From the NCBI GenBank assembly GCA_910584365.1, contig CAJUAF010000004.1, positions 110,222-174,221 on the forward strand: a stretch of 64,000 bases of DNA, read 5' to 3'. The translations under genes were made by a program, and so were the position numbers. Each line of letters opens with the position of its first letter. Position 1 is the first letter of the stretch. The notes below the pieces were generated by a model. The model made no database searches, was not told where the DNA came from, and saw only the letters and a list, made by a program, of their open reading frames with translations. Origin of the DNA: an uncultured Muribaculaceae bacterium. Its GTDB lineage: Bacteria > Bacteroidota > Bacteroidia > Bacteroidales > Muribaculaceae. Below are positions 16,299-25,062 of the stretch, piece after piece.

Positions 16299-17456
16299 AT
16301 GGCAACGACCAAACATCAGCCTATCGTACAGGAGCTTCTCGACATGATAGCAACCAACGGTTGGCAAGACAAATTCCAGCAGGCTTTTGACAAAGCCAAA
16401 TCCTACAACGCAGTTGAGATGGATGACCTGAACTCGCTGGAGGACTATTACAACTGGCTCGACGCCCAGCTCACATGGGTTCCCGTGGAAAACCAGCCAG
16501 GCAAGATCGTCTACAAACACGTCTGCCTCTTCTATTTCATCCTCGATCAGGAGCCTGTCAAGAGCCTCCAGAACGCCGTGATGCCCCACGATCCCGCTGA
16601 ACCTCTTACCCCTCTGTCGCTCTGGATGCGCAAGTTCATCAAGGAACTCGGCAAATGGATGGACACTCCCGAATCCCTGACACCGGAAGCTGTTCAGTCC
16701 TACTACGATTCTCCCGCCTATAACATGGACTCCTACATCCAGCCTCACGGAGGATGGAAAACTTTCAACGAGTTCTTTGCCCGTCATTTCAAACCGGGCA
16801 CCCACCCCATCGCCGCTATTGACGACAGCCGTATCATCACCTCCCCGGCCGACTCCACTTTCGGCGGCCAGTGGGAAGTCAGCGAAAACTCCGAAGTCGA
16901 CATCAAGGGTATCCGCTGGAAAATCGACGAGCTTCTGGCCGACAGCCCCTACAAGGACCGTTTCAAAGGTGGCCATTGGATGCACGCTTTCCTGAACACC
17001 ACGGACTACCACCGTCAGCACGCCCCTGTAGCCGGCCGTGTGCTTGAATCCCGTTTCATCGAGGGAACCGTTTATCTCCAGGTCGTTGCCGACCAAGACG
17101 AAGCAATTCCCGACGGGCGTAACCACGTCAAGATGATCCGTCATCTCGATGCTCCCGACAGCCCGGGTTATGAGTTCATGCAGTGCCGCGGTCTTATCGT
17201 CATCGACAGCCCTATCGGCCTTGTAGCCGTTCTGCCTATGGGTATGGCCCAGGTATCTTCGGTAGTCATGACGGCCGAGGTCGGCAAGGTTCTCCACAAG
17301 GGTGAGGAAATCTCCTACTTCCAGTTCGGCGGTTCCGATATCGTGATGGTCTTCGAGGCCTCCAGCAATGTCAGCTTCACAGCCCAGCCCGGTATCCACT
17401 ACAAGGTCGGCACCAAGCTCGCCGAAGCATACCCCGTAGTATATCCCGCCCGCTAA
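16299..17456 (+). CDS. Phosphatidylserine-decarboxylase-family enzyme, PsiD-like (probable amino-acid decarboxylase)
   Basis: This 385-aa protein has the pyruvoyl decarboxylase fold. Family landmarks are FNEFFARHFKPGTHPIA (156-172), the SPAD motif with Asp185, DYHRQH with His238/His241, and FGGS at 343-346, where cleavage before Ser346 would create the pyruvoyl group. It differs from the normal bacterial membrane enzyme, which is about 230 aa with LGST: it has a long N-terminal domain of about 150 residues and no membrane helix. That layout resembles PSD-like tryptophan decarboxylases such as fungal PsiD. The next gene is a GadC-like antiporter, so I favour a free amino acid over phosphatidylserine as substrate. 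The substrate itself is not determined. Confidence 0.82.
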   Translation: MATTKHQPIVQELLDMIATNGWQDKFQQAFDKAKSYNAVEMDDLNSLEDYYNWLDAQLTWVPVENQPGKIVYKHVCLFYFILDQEPVKSLQNAVMPHDPAEPLTPLSLWMRKFIKELGKWMDTPESLTPEAVQSYYDSPAYNMDSYIQPHGGWKTFNEFFARHFKPGTHPIAAIDDSRIITSPADSTFGGQWEVSENSEVDIKGIRWKIDELLADSPYKDRFKGGHWMHAFLNTTDYHRQHAPVAGRVLESRFIEGTVYLQVVADQDEAIPDGRNHVKMIRHLDAPDSPGYEFMQCRGLIVIDSPIGLVAVLPMGMAQVSSVVMTAEVGKVLHKGEEISYFQFGGSDIVMVFEASSNVSFTAQPGIHYKVGTKLAEAYPVVYPAR

Positions 17457-17519
17457 CCACGCGTTTCAGCAAGCAAAGGAACCCCTGTTCCTGAATAGAT
17501 TAAAGACATTTTAATTCCC

Positions 17520-17562
17520 GGGGGGCCGAAACCGCTTTTATCCGGTGTCGGCCCCCTTTGTA
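17520..17562 (+). terminator. Hairpin between the decarboxylase and antiporter genes
   Basis: GGGGGCCGA pairs with TCGGCCCCC, followed by TTTG. It lies 64 nt after the decarboxylase stop and 25 nt before the antiporter ATG. It could end a share of transcripts or act as an internal processing/attenuation hairpin in one operon. Confidence 0.7.
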
Positions 17563-17586
17563 TAATTTCAGTTAATTTCAAACGTT

Positions 17587-19203
17587 ATGGCTTCCGATAA
17601 TAACAAATCCGCGTCTCAGTCTCCCGCCCCGACGGGAAGCGTCCGGGAGACCACCCCGATGAACCACCCCAAAGGAGGAGCCAGACAGATTTCGATGATG
17701 GCGATGGCCATCATGATCGTGACCACCATCGTCAGTATGCGTGGCCTGGCCTCACAGGCCGAATTCGGATTCACCTCCATTTTCTATTATGTGCTGGCCG
17801 CGCTGGTCTTCCTGGTGCCTTACGCACTGGTGTGCGCCGAGCTGGCTTCCACCTATACCCGCTCCGGCGGCGTCTTCCGCTGGGTTTCCGAAGCGTTCGG
17901 CACCCGTACCGGATGGCTCAGTATGTATCTTGACTGGCAGATGGTAGTCATCTGGTTTCCGGCGGTGCTGATGTTCGGGGCCGTGTCGCTGGCCTATATC
18001 TTCTGGCCCGAGACGTTCGACGCCCGGCTGGCCGGCAACCGTGTCTACACCCTTATCATCGTCCTGGGTGTCTACTGGGTCTGCACGTTCAACACCTTCC
18101 GTGGGATGAAATACGCCAATAAGCTCAGTACGCTCGGAGGTCTCTGCGGCACCATCATTCCCGCCGCCGTCCTTATCGTAATGGGCGTGGTCTATCTGCT
18201 GCTGGGCAAGACGGTCTATCTGCCCGTCGACAAGCCTTTCTGGCCCGACTTCTCGCATTTCAGCACAATCGTGCTGGCAGCCAGCATCTTCCTCTTCTTC
18301 GCCGGCATGGAAATCCAGGCCGTGCAGGTTCCGGGGATGAAGAACCCCTCGCGCGACTTCCCGCGCTCGGTGTTCATCGCCACTCTGATTATCCTTGTGA
18401 TTTTTATTCTCGGCACACTCGCCATCGGCATCGTGATTCCCGAAAGCAAAATCAATCTGCTCCAGAGCCTGCTTGTCGCCTACAATGATCTGTGGGCCTC
18501 GGTCGGCGCTCCCTGGCTCGGCAATGTTATGGCCGTGCTGATTACGTTCGGCGTACTCGGTCAGGTCAGCGTGGTAATCGCCGGCCCCTCCACCGGTATT
18601 CTCGCCGTCGGCAAGGCCGGATTCCTTCCGCGCTCGCTCCAGCATACCAACAAGAACGGAATCCAGACCACGATTCTCTACGTCCAGGCCGCTATCGTCT
18701 CCCTGCTGTCGCTGGTGCTGGTCCTGCTCCCCTCCGTCGAGTCGGCCTATCAGATTCTCAGCCAGATGTCGACAATCATCTACCTTATCATGGTGGTCAT
18801 CATCTATATGGCGTTTGTCCGCCTGCGCCGCACCGCTCCCAACAAGAAGCGCGGTTTCCGCGTTCCCGGCGGTAAGTTCGGTATGTGGCTCGTGACAATC
18901 GTCGGCGTTGCCGGCGCCGTGCTGGCCGGAGTCCTCAGCTTCGTTCCACCGTCGCAGATCAAGACCGGCAGTCCGGCCGTCTATGTCGGTGTTCTGATTA
19001 TCGGTGTGGCCGTCTTTATCGCGCTTCCCCTTATAATTTACGCCAAACGTAAAAAATCGTGGCGCGACGCCAATGCCTCTTTCTATCCTTTCGACTGGCA
19101 GATCGAGGGACGCACCCCCGGTCAGGTATCGAAATGGCCGGCCGGCTATCAACCTACCGACGCCCAGGTACAGGAGGCTATGCAGAAGGAATCCGCCGAT
19201 TAA
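17587..19203 (+). CDS. APC-superfamily amino acid antiporter, GadC-like
   Basis: This 538-aa protein has about 12 membrane helices after a hydrophilic N-terminus of 35 residues. It matches the glutamate:GABA antiporter branch: MRGLASQAEFG in helix 1, TYTRSGGVFRWVSEAFG, FFAGMEIQAVQVPGMKNPSR and VIAGPSTGILAVGKAGFLPR. A charged C-terminal tail of about 50 residues (KRKKSWRDANASFYPFDWQI) recalls the pH-gating plug of GadC. Such carriers exchange an amino acid for its decarboxylated amine and consume a proton per cycle in acid resistance. Placement directly after a decarboxylase fits that role, with the amine exported in exchange. Specificity is unknown. Confidence 0.88.
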   Translation: MASDNNKSASQSPAPTGSVRETTPMNHPKGGARQISMMAMAIMIVTTIVSMRGLASQAEFGFTSIFYYVLAALVFLVPYALVCAELASTYTRSGGVFRWVSEAFGTRTGWLSMYLDWQMVVIWFPAVLMFGAVSLAYIFWPETFDARLAGNRVYTLIIVLGVYWVCTFNTFRGMKYANKLSTLGGLCGTIIPAAVLIVMGVVYLLLGKTVYLPVDKPFWPDFSHFSTIVLAASIFLFFAGMEIQAVQVPGMKNPSRDFPRSVFIATLIILVIFILGTLAIGIVIPESKINLLQSLLVAYNDLWASVGAPWLGNVMAVLITFGVLGQVSVVIAGPSTGILAVGKAGFLPRSLQHTNKNGIQTTILYVQAAIVSLLSLVLVLLPSVESAYQILSQMSTIIYLIMVVIIYMAFVRLRRTAPNKKRGFRVPGGKFGMWLVTIVGVAGAVLAGVLSFVPPSQIKTGSPAVYVGVLIIGVAVFIALPLIIYAKRKKSWRDANASFYPFDWQIEGRTPGQVSKWPAGYQPTDAQVQEAMQKESAD

Positions 19204-19227
19204 TAATCCTCTGATACTCTATGCACT

Positions 19228-20496
19228 ATGAAGAGAATTCCCACAGGCAAGGGGTACATCACCCTTCCGGCCCTTCTGGCGATCTGGTCCATCTCGCTGG
19301 TGGTCAACCTTCCGGGACTCGCCGTCAGCCCCATGCTCGGCAATCTCGACAGGATATTTCCCCATGCGTCCGACCTGGAGATCCAGTTGCTGACAGTGCT
19401 GCCCAACCTGCTGATTATCCCCTTTGTGCTGTTCTCCGGGAAACTCTCGGAGTCGAAAGACAAGGTGAGGATCGTAGTCATCGGACTTGCCATTTACCTG
19501 CTGGCCGGGCTGCTCTATTTCGTGGCCGATTCGATGGTGGCCCTTATTGCGATAAGCTGTCTGCTGGGATGCGGATGCGGCCTGGTGATTCCCCTGGCTG
19601 CGGGTCTTATCGCCGACACATTCGTCGGGAAGTACCGTATGCAGCAGCTCGGCATCAAGAGCGGTATTTCAAACGTGGCCCTTGTGCTTGCCACTTTCGT
19701 AGTGGGCTGGCTCAACCACGGCAACTGGCATACGCCGTTTCTGGTCTACCTGATCCCGGCCGTGCCGCTGGCGCTGATGATTTTCGTCAGGAACCGGAAT
19801 CCGCAGGCATCCGTCAAGCTCAATAGCGCTCCTCCGGGAGCCGGCTCCCCTCCGGCGGCGAAAGCCGCCCGGGGGGCCGCTCCGCTGCCGGGCGAGAAAG
19901 TGCGCGGAGGGTTTATCCTGGACCGTATCGCCGGTCTTGTCGGCATCTATGCGTTCACTACATACGCCGTGACGATCATCTCCTATTATCTTCCATTCCT
20001 GATTCAGGAAGATAATCTGAGCAGCGATATCACCGGCACGGTCACCGCCCTGTTCTATCTTGCGGTCTTTCTCCCCGGATTCTGCCTTCCATATATCATC
20101 AGATTCTTCAAACAGCGCACTTCGCTGGCCGCTACCCTCTCCATCGCCGCCGGACTGTTGCTGATGGCCGTCGGACGCCAGCACTGGCTGCTCTATGTGG
20201 CCGCCCTGATGATGGGATTCGGCTACGGTGTCTTCCAGCCTGTCATCTACGACAAGGCCACCTACACCGTCACCGATGGCCGCAAGTCCACCCTGGCCCT
20301 CGCTATCGTGCTGTCGGTAAACTATATCGCCATCACCGTTACGCCCTTTATCGTCGACCTGTTCCGCGATATGTTCGGCACGCAGAGCAACCATTTCCCG
20401 TTCTTCCTGAACTTTGTATTAACCCTGCTGTTCGGCGTGGCGGTAGTGCTGAAACGCAACTCCTTCACCTTCCGCATGAGCGACGAATACGTATAA
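19228..20496 (+). CDS. Major facilitator superfamily transporter
   Basis: This 422-aa protein has 12 predicted membrane helices split by a long hydrophilic loop at about 190-230 (GAGSPPAAKAARGAAPLPG). The loop of the first half carries GKLSESKDKVR, a variant of the MFS motif GxLaDrxGrr. It begins 24 nt after the antiporter and is probably in the same operon, so it may carry a substrate or product of the decarboxylase pathway. No specificity motif is visible. A hairpin at 20568-20614 follows. Confidence 0.85.
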   Translation: MKRIPTGKGYITLPALLAIWSISLVVNLPGLAVSPMLGNLDRIFPHASDLEIQLLTVLPNLLIIPFVLFSGKLSESKDKVRIVVIGLAIYLLAGLLYFVADSMVALIAISCLLGCGCGLVIPLAAGLIADTFVGKYRMQQLGIKSGISNVALVLATFVVGWLNHGNWHTPFLVYLIPAVPLALMIFVRNRNPQASVKLNSAPPGAGSPPAAKAARGAAPLPGEKVRGGFILDRIAGLVGIYAFTTYAVTIISYYLPFLIQEDNLSSDITGTVTALFYLAVFLPGFCLPYIIRFFKQRTSLAATLSIAAGLLLMAVGRQHWLLYVAALMMGFGYGVFQPVIYDKATYTVTDGRKSTLALAIVLSVNYIAITVTPFIVDLFRDMFGTQSNHFPFFLNFVLTLLFGVAVVLKRNSFTFRMSDEYV

Positions 20497-20500
20497 CTCC

Positions 20501-20550
20501 CTGTATATAACTGTATATAACTGTATATAACTGTATATAACTGGATATTA
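20501..20550. repeat. 10-bp tandem repeat (CTGTATATAA), four perfect copies plus one degenerate
   Basis: Units at 20501-20510, 20511-20520, 20521-20530 and 20531-20540 are identical; 20541-20550 (CTGGATATTA) is a decayed copy. The array starts 5 nt after the MFS stop and could vary in copy number by slippage. Confidence 0.95.
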
Positions 20551-20567
20551 CTCCCTGCATATTACCC

Positions 20568-20614
20568 GCGGCGGCATATCGGAAGCCCCTCTTCCGGCAT
20601 ACCGCCGCTGTTTT
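20568..20614 (+). terminator. Rho-independent terminator after the MFS gene
   Basis: A stem of about 18 bp with two mismatches (GCGGCGGCATATCGGAAG / CTTCCGGCATACCGCCGC) encloses a 5-nt loop and is followed by TGTTTTAT. Confidence 0.8.
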
Positions 20615-20639
20615 ATCCCTGCTGTCTCTCCCCTCCCTA

Positions 20640-20913
20640 CCTTTCCGCGTAATCCTCTCGCGCAAAGCGCGTCCCATGAAAAATCTGCGTTAATCTGCGC
20701 TTATGCGAGAAAAATCATCTCCCCCTGTGAAGAATTATCTCCCACGGATTCCACAGATTTAGGGATTAAACACGGATGAATTATTGATTTCAAGGATTTT
20801 CTAAAATTATCTCTCGCAGAGGCGCAGATTAAAAAAGAAATCCGATTCCACTAATTAAAAAATCCGTGCATAATCCCTTAATCTGTAAAATCCGTGGGAG
20901 CCTTTCCTGCAGA
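20640..20913. repeat. Palindrome-rich intergenic repeat, copy A1 (palindrome missing)
   Basis: This is the first of two tandem units offset by about 272 nt. It shares with copy A2 the stretches TCGCGCAAAGCGCG, AATCTGCGTTAATCTGCG, CCACGGATTCCACAGATT and TTGATTTCAAGGATTTT in the same order. At 20844-20851 (GATTCCAC) it passes directly to TAATTAAAAA, whereas A2 holds 97 extra nt there (21123-21219). No gene is supported inside. Confidence 0.85.
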
Positions 20914-21350
20914 TTCCGCGTAATCTCCTCGCGCAAAGCGCGTCCTATGAAAAATCTGCGTTAATCTGCGCTTCTGCGAGAAAAAATCATCTCCCCCGTG
21001 AAGAATTATCTCCCACGGATTCCACAGATTAAGGGATTAAACACGGATTAATTATTGATTTCAAGGATTTTATAAGATTATCTCTCGCAGAGGCGCAGAT
21101 TAAAAAGGAAATCCGATTCCACAAACGCGCTTTGCGCGGAGGGATTCCACAGATTGCGGCCGAACGTCCGGATGGCTTCGTGAAATCTGTCCGCGCAGAG
21201 CGCGTCAGTGGAATCCCCTTAATTAAAAAAATCCGTGTTTAATCCCTTAATCTGTGGAATCCGTGGGAGATAATAGATAATAGGAGATAATCGATAATAA
21301 AGGAGATAATATATTGGAGCTTTTCCCGCGGATTAACGCTGACAAGGCGG
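20914..21350. repeat. Palindrome-rich intergenic repeat, copy A2 (complete)
   Basis: This is the second tandem unit, with the large palindrome at 21115-21215: arms 21115-21150 and 21180-21215, imperfect, with a 29-nt loop. After it come TCCGTGTTTAATCCCTTAAT and GGAGATAAT-type repeats. The copy lies in the opposite orientation to copies B and C. It ends about 15 nt before the stop codon of the GH3 gene, which points toward it, so it may serve as 3' UTR. Confidence 0.85.
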
Positions 21351-21364
21351 ACGCTGAGACAAGG

Positions 21365-23587
21365 TTAATGAGCCGGAGTATAATCCAGGGGGATGCTGAG
21401 ACCGGCGACGCTAACGGTGAAGCGTCCTGGTTCCAGTACAGGTTCACCGTCAGGGGTATAATACGGGAGATCGCGTGAGGGAATGAGGGAGAATGTAAAA
21501 GTGGCAGTCTCGCCGGGCTGCAGTTCCCGTTTCTCGAAATGGCGCAGTTCCCGGACGGGACGGGCTACGGCACTGACTTCATCCGATACAAACCAAAGGG
21601 CTGTCTCCTTTCCGGTGCAACGTCCGGTGTTGGTAACGTCGACACTGATCTCCACGGGAAGCGCCGGATCGGTAAACGCCGGGGCCGACACCCGGAGATT
21701 GGAATAACTGAACTCCGTGTAGCTCAGACCGTAGCCGAACGGATAGAGGGGCGCGTCCTGAATGTCCTGGTAATTCCCCTGCCCTCCGGTGCGGGCATTG
21801 GGCCGGGCGCCATAATAGATGGGAACCTGGCCGGTGGAATAGGGGAACGTGACTGCCAGTTTGCCTGACGGGCAGACCTCTCCGGAAAGAATCTCGGCCA
21901 GGGCGGTGCCCCCCTCTGTGCCGGGCTGCCACATCTGCAGGACAGCGCCGGCCATCGGTTCGAGACGCCGCAATTCGAGGGGACGCCCGGAAGTCAGCAC
22001 AAGCACCACGGGTTTGCCGACAGCACTTATCTCGGCGGCGAGCCGTTCCTGTGCGTCGGGGAGCGAAAGTGTCGACCGGGAACCGTTCTCGCCGCTCCAT
22101 TTCGGCATCTCGCCGAGGCAAAGTACAACGACATCCGCTTCCTGCGCGGCGCGGACAGCCTCGGAAATTTCCGCGGAGGAAATGCTGTCGAAGCCGCATC
22201 CGCGGGCATAGACAGTGGCGGGGAATGTCCGGGTGAGAGCCTGCCGGAAAGTGACGGTCTCGGCGGCAACACCGTGGCAGCTCCAGTTGCCGTTCAGCCC
22301 TGCGCCATCATCGGCCATCGGTCCGATCAGGGCGATTCTCTTGCCGGCAAGGGGGAGCAGATTTCCTTCGTTCTTGAGCAGCACGGCGCTCTCCCGGGCC
22401 ATTTCAAGGGCGATGCGACGGTTGTCGGGGGTCAGCACACGTTCTTCCGCAGGAACTTCAGGGGTATAGGGATTGTCGAACAGGCCGAGTTCAAACTTGA
22501 GTTTCAGCACCTGGGCCACCGCACGGTCCACGCGGTCCATGCTAACCTTTCCCTCCCCGATAAGCCGCGCAAGATAATCGGCATACAGTCCGTCGGCCAT
22601 ATCCACGTCAACCCCGGCGTTGAAAGCGAGCATCGCCGCGTCGGCGTCATCCGAGGCCACGCGCTGGTTTACAAGCTGGCGCACGGAATCCCAGTCGGAA
22701 ACAACGAAACCGTCGAATCCCCAGCGGTTCCGGAGGATTTCGGTCAGCGTATAGTAGTTGGCCGATGCCGGTACGCCCGAAATGTCGTTGAATCCGGACA
22801 TCACGGTGGCGGCTCCGGCTTCCACTCCGGCATGGAACGGAGGCAGATAGGTGTTCCACAGGGCGCGGTCGGAGATGTCGGCGGGACGGTAGTCGCGGCC
22901 ACCTTCCGATGCGCCGTAGCCCACATAATGTTTGAGGCAGGCGGCGACACTGACGCCGGAAGCGAGGCTCTCCCCCTGATATCCCCTGACGGCGGCGGCT
23001 CCCATCACGGAGTTCATATAGGGGTCTTCGCCGTACCCCTCGGAAATACGTCCCCAGCGACCGTCGCGGGCTACGTCGACCATCGGGGAGAAGGTCCACT
23101 CGATTCCCGAACGGCGAGCCTCTGCGGCGGCCATGGCGCAGGCCCGGGCGGCAAGACCGGGGTTGAACGAACAGGCTTGTCCGAGAGGTATCTGATAGAT
23201 TGTGCGGAAGCCGTGGATTACGTCCTGGGCGAAAATCGCCGGAATTCCAAGGCGTGTCTCCGTCATGATGCGCCGCTGGAGGCGATTGCGGAAACCGGGA
23301 TCGGTGCCGTAATAGATATATGAGCCGGAGGTCAGCGGATGGTCGGCCTTAACCTCGACATTGTTTTCATTGGTGTTTCCCCCCGCCGTGTACTGGCAGA
23401 GCTGCATGATTTTCTCTTCAAGGGTCATACGGGCCAAAAGGTCGTCAACCCGCCGGTCGACCGGGACGGCTGCATCCTTATAGAGCGCCGCAGGCTCTGT
23501 TTTCACTTGTGCGGTTACAACGCACGGACTTACGGCCGACGCGACAAACACGCCGGCACATCCCAACATACTCAGGATTCGTTTCAT
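21365..23587 (-). CDS. Glycoside hydrolase family 3 beta-glucosidase (BglX-like)
   Basis: This 740-aa exported enzyme has a signal peptide (residues 1-26, ending VTA-QVK), the GH3 N-terminal barrel, the C-terminal domain and a fibronectin-III-like end (ISVDVTNTGRCTGKETALWF). The catalytic nucleophile is Asp298 in GFVVSDWDSV. The KHY motif is at 219-221, and IPAIFAQDVIHGFRTIYQIP and GRWGRISEGYGEDP are classic for BglX-type beta-glucosidases that release glucose from beta-linked glucans. It lies between repeat copies A and B, with a TM2 protein gene upstream. No SusC/SusD pair is nearby, so it is not in a typical polysaccharide-utilisation locus. Exact substrate is unknown. Confidence 0.93.
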   Translation of the reverse strand: MKRILSMLGCAGVFVASAVSPCVVTAQVKTEPAALYKDAAVPVDRRVDDLLARMTLEEKIMQLCQYTAGGNTNENNVEVKADHPLTSGSYIYYGTDPGFRNRLQRRIMTETRLGIPAIFAQDVIHGFRTIYQIPLGQACSFNPGLAARACAMAAAEARRSGIEWTFSPMVDVARDGRWGRISEGYGEDPYMNSVMGAAAVRGYQGESLASGVSVAACLKHYVGYGASEGGRDYRPADISDRALWNTYLPPFHAGVEAGAATVMSGFNDISGVPASANYYTLTEILRNRWGFDGFVVSDWDSVRQLVNQRVASDDADAAMLAFNAGVDVDMADGLYADYLARLIGEGKVSMDRVDRAVAQVLKLKFELGLFDNPYTPEVPAEERVLTPDNRRIALEMARESAVLLKNEGNLLPLAGKRIALIGPMADDGAGLNGNWSCHGVAAETVTFRQALTRTFPATVYARGCGFDSISSAEISEAVRAAQEADVVVLCLGEMPKWSGENGSRSTLSLPDAQERLAAEISAVGKPVVLVLTSGRPLELRRLEPMAGAVLQMWQPGTEGGTALAEILSGEVCPSGKLAVTFPYSTGQVPIYYGARPNARTGGQGNYQDIQDAPLYPFGYGLSYTEFSYSNLRVSAPAFTDPALPVEISVDVTNTGRCTGKETALWFVSDEVSAVARPVRELRHFEKRELQPGETATFTFSLIPSRDLPYYTPDGEPVLEPGRFTVSVAGLSIPLDYTPAH

Positions 23588-23758
23588 TTTTGTTTTGGGA
23601 TCAGATTCGGAAGCCCCGGAGGACTTCCCGGTTAAAAAATGCCAATATTAATTGTAAGCACACGCGCAGAAGCGCCCGTAACGCCTCACCGGGAGGACGC
23701 CGGGAACGCTTCTTCGCGTCAGTGTTTTTTTATCGTGCAGGCTCCTGCGGGAGCAACG

Positions 23759-24304
23759 TCAGAACAGGGGGAAGAAAGAAGTGGAGGTGATGAACTTGCG
23801 GTCAAATTCCTCATTGGTCATCGACCAGAGAGCCACGATTCCCTGGATAATCGGAAGGACGGCCCAAGCGCCGCAGGTCACGCAGACAAGCACGATCGTC
23901 AGGATTCCGCCTCCTATTTTATTGCAGTAGAAGTAATGAAGCCCAAGCGAGCCAAGCACCATAGCCAGGATGGCATAGACGCCACGGCATTTCCCTTCGG
24001 GACCGCAGTTGAAAGCATTATTCTTGGTATCTTCGACGTAGGGACGGCAATAAGGCTGCTGATAGCCCTGCTGCTGGCGGTAACCGCCCTGCTGCTGGTA
24101 ACCCTGCTGATAGCCACCCTGCTGGTATCCGTTCTGCTGATAACCCTGGTTCTGCTGATAGCCCTGCTGGTAACCGCCTTGCTGCTGGTATCCCTGCTGG
24201 TAGGCGCCCTGCTGATAACCCTGGCCGGGCTGCTGGCAGCCCTGTCCCTGATAGTTCTGGTTGTCGCCCTGCTGCCCGGGCTGGAAAGGTTGAGTCGGTG
24301 TCAT
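23759..24304 (-). CDS. TM2-domain protein with Q/G/Y-rich repeats
   Basis: This 181-aa protein starts with about 85 residues built from short GYQQ, GGYQQGYQQ and QQGGY units, a prion-like low-complexity segment. A TM2 domain follows: two membrane helices joined by a short turn, with GSLGLHYFYCNKIGGGILTI in the family position. Two cysteines (NCGPEGKCRG) lie just before it. ATG 24302-24304 is preferred over an upstream TTG because it follows the promoter at the usual distance. TM2 proteins are membrane proteins of unclear role. The DNA encoding the repeats is itself a run of near-identical units and may vary in length. Confidence 0.85.
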   Translation of the reverse strand: MTPTQPFQPGQQGDNQNYQGQGCQQPGQGYQQGAYQQGYQQQGGYQQGYQQNQGYQQNGYQQGGYQQGYQQQGGYRQQQGYQQPYCRPYVEDTKNNAFNCGPEGKCRGVYAILAMVLGSLGLHYFYCNKIGGGILTIVLVCVTCGAWAVLPIIQGIVALWSMTNEEFDRKFITSTSFFPLF

Positions 24305-24336
24305 ATTTTTCAATAAAAATTTTAACTATTAGACTA

Positions 24337-24368
24337 CAAAAATAGGCTTTCAGTTGCACACTGCCAAA
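24337..24368 (-). promoter_or_regulatory. Promoter of the TM2 gene (TTTG - 20 nt - TATTTTTG)
   Basis: On the minus strand, a -33 TTTG (24365-24368) and a -7 TATTTTTG (24337-24344) are spaced by 20 nt, close to the Bacteroidetes consensus. The ATG follows 32 nt after the -7 box. Confidence 0.7.
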
Positions 24369-24481
24369 TTTTTTCCTGCTTTTTTATCCACTTCTGCGTT
24401 CTCGTACACATTTCCTCATAGATTTACTTCCACACCCACCCGCATCCCTATTTCCTGTCTCCTTGTGACAACGGAGGAATC

Positions 24482-24985
24482 GTTTCCCCTAATTCGCGGA
24501 ATCCGTGGGAGATAATTCTCCATGGCCGGAAGATGAAGTTTTTCTCGCAGAAACGCAGATTAACGCAGATTTTCATTAAACGCGCTTTGCGCGAGGGGAT
24601 TACGCGGAATCTGCGGGAAAAGGTCCCATATATTATCTCCTTTATTATCTATTATCTCCTTTATTATCTCTCCCACGGATTCCATAGATTAAGGGATTAA
24701 ACACGGATTTTTGAATTAAGGGGATTCCACTGACGCGCTCTGCGCGGACAGATTCCACAGATTGCTGCCGAACGCCCGGATGGCTTCGTGGAATCCCTCC
24801 GCGCAAAGCGCGTTTGTGGAATCGGATTCTGCGATAATCTGCGGTTCTGCAAGAGATAATCTTATAAAATCCTTGAAATCAATAATTCATCCGTGTTTTA
24901 TCCCTTAATCCGTGGAATCCGTGGGAGATAATCCGTAAAATCCAAAAAGAATAATTTGTGAAATTCGTGGGAGATAATTAATTTG
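24482..24985. repeat. Palindrome-rich intergenic repeat, copy B
   Basis: This copy is inverted relative to A2 and has the same orientation as C. The palindrome has arms at 24723-24758 and 24788-24823 with a 29-nt loop (24759-24787). The inner loop reads in the opposite direction to that of A2 and C when flanks are aligned. Unit motifs: CGCGCTTTGCGCG, GGATTCCAC, AATCCGTGGGAGATAAT. No gene inside. Confidence 0.85.
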
Positions 24986-24997
24986 AGAGGAAGAGGA

Positions 24998-25030
24998 TTT
25001 GGAGGAACGGCCGGGATTTAGTACCTTTGC
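24998..25030 (+). promoter_or_regulatory. Promoter of the PEGA gene (TTTGG - 19 nt - TACCTTTGC)
   Basis: The -33 TTTGG at 24998-25002 and -7 TACCTTTGC at 25022-25030 are spaced by 19 nt. The ATG follows 32 nt after the -7 box. A small inverted match around TACCTTTGCAAGGTA overlaps the -7 box and could affect initiation. Confidence 0.75.
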
Positions 25031-25062
25031 AAGGTACGAAACGGACATGACAACAGAGTGTT

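Noticed and set aside
20465..20677. Small frames in the repeat regions, including 27280-27540
   Set aside because: They fall wholly or partly in the palindrome-rich repeats or the 10-bp array and change with each copy, so they look noncoding.
21365..23587. Polysaccharide-utilisation locus around the GH3 gene
   Set aside because: No SusC/SusD pair, sensor or second glycosidase accompanies it in the flanking 10 kb.
23735..23755. Terminator after the TM2 gene (GCTCCTGCGGGAGC)
   Set aside because: The short hairpin is not followed by a T-run on the minus strand, so I cannot support termination.
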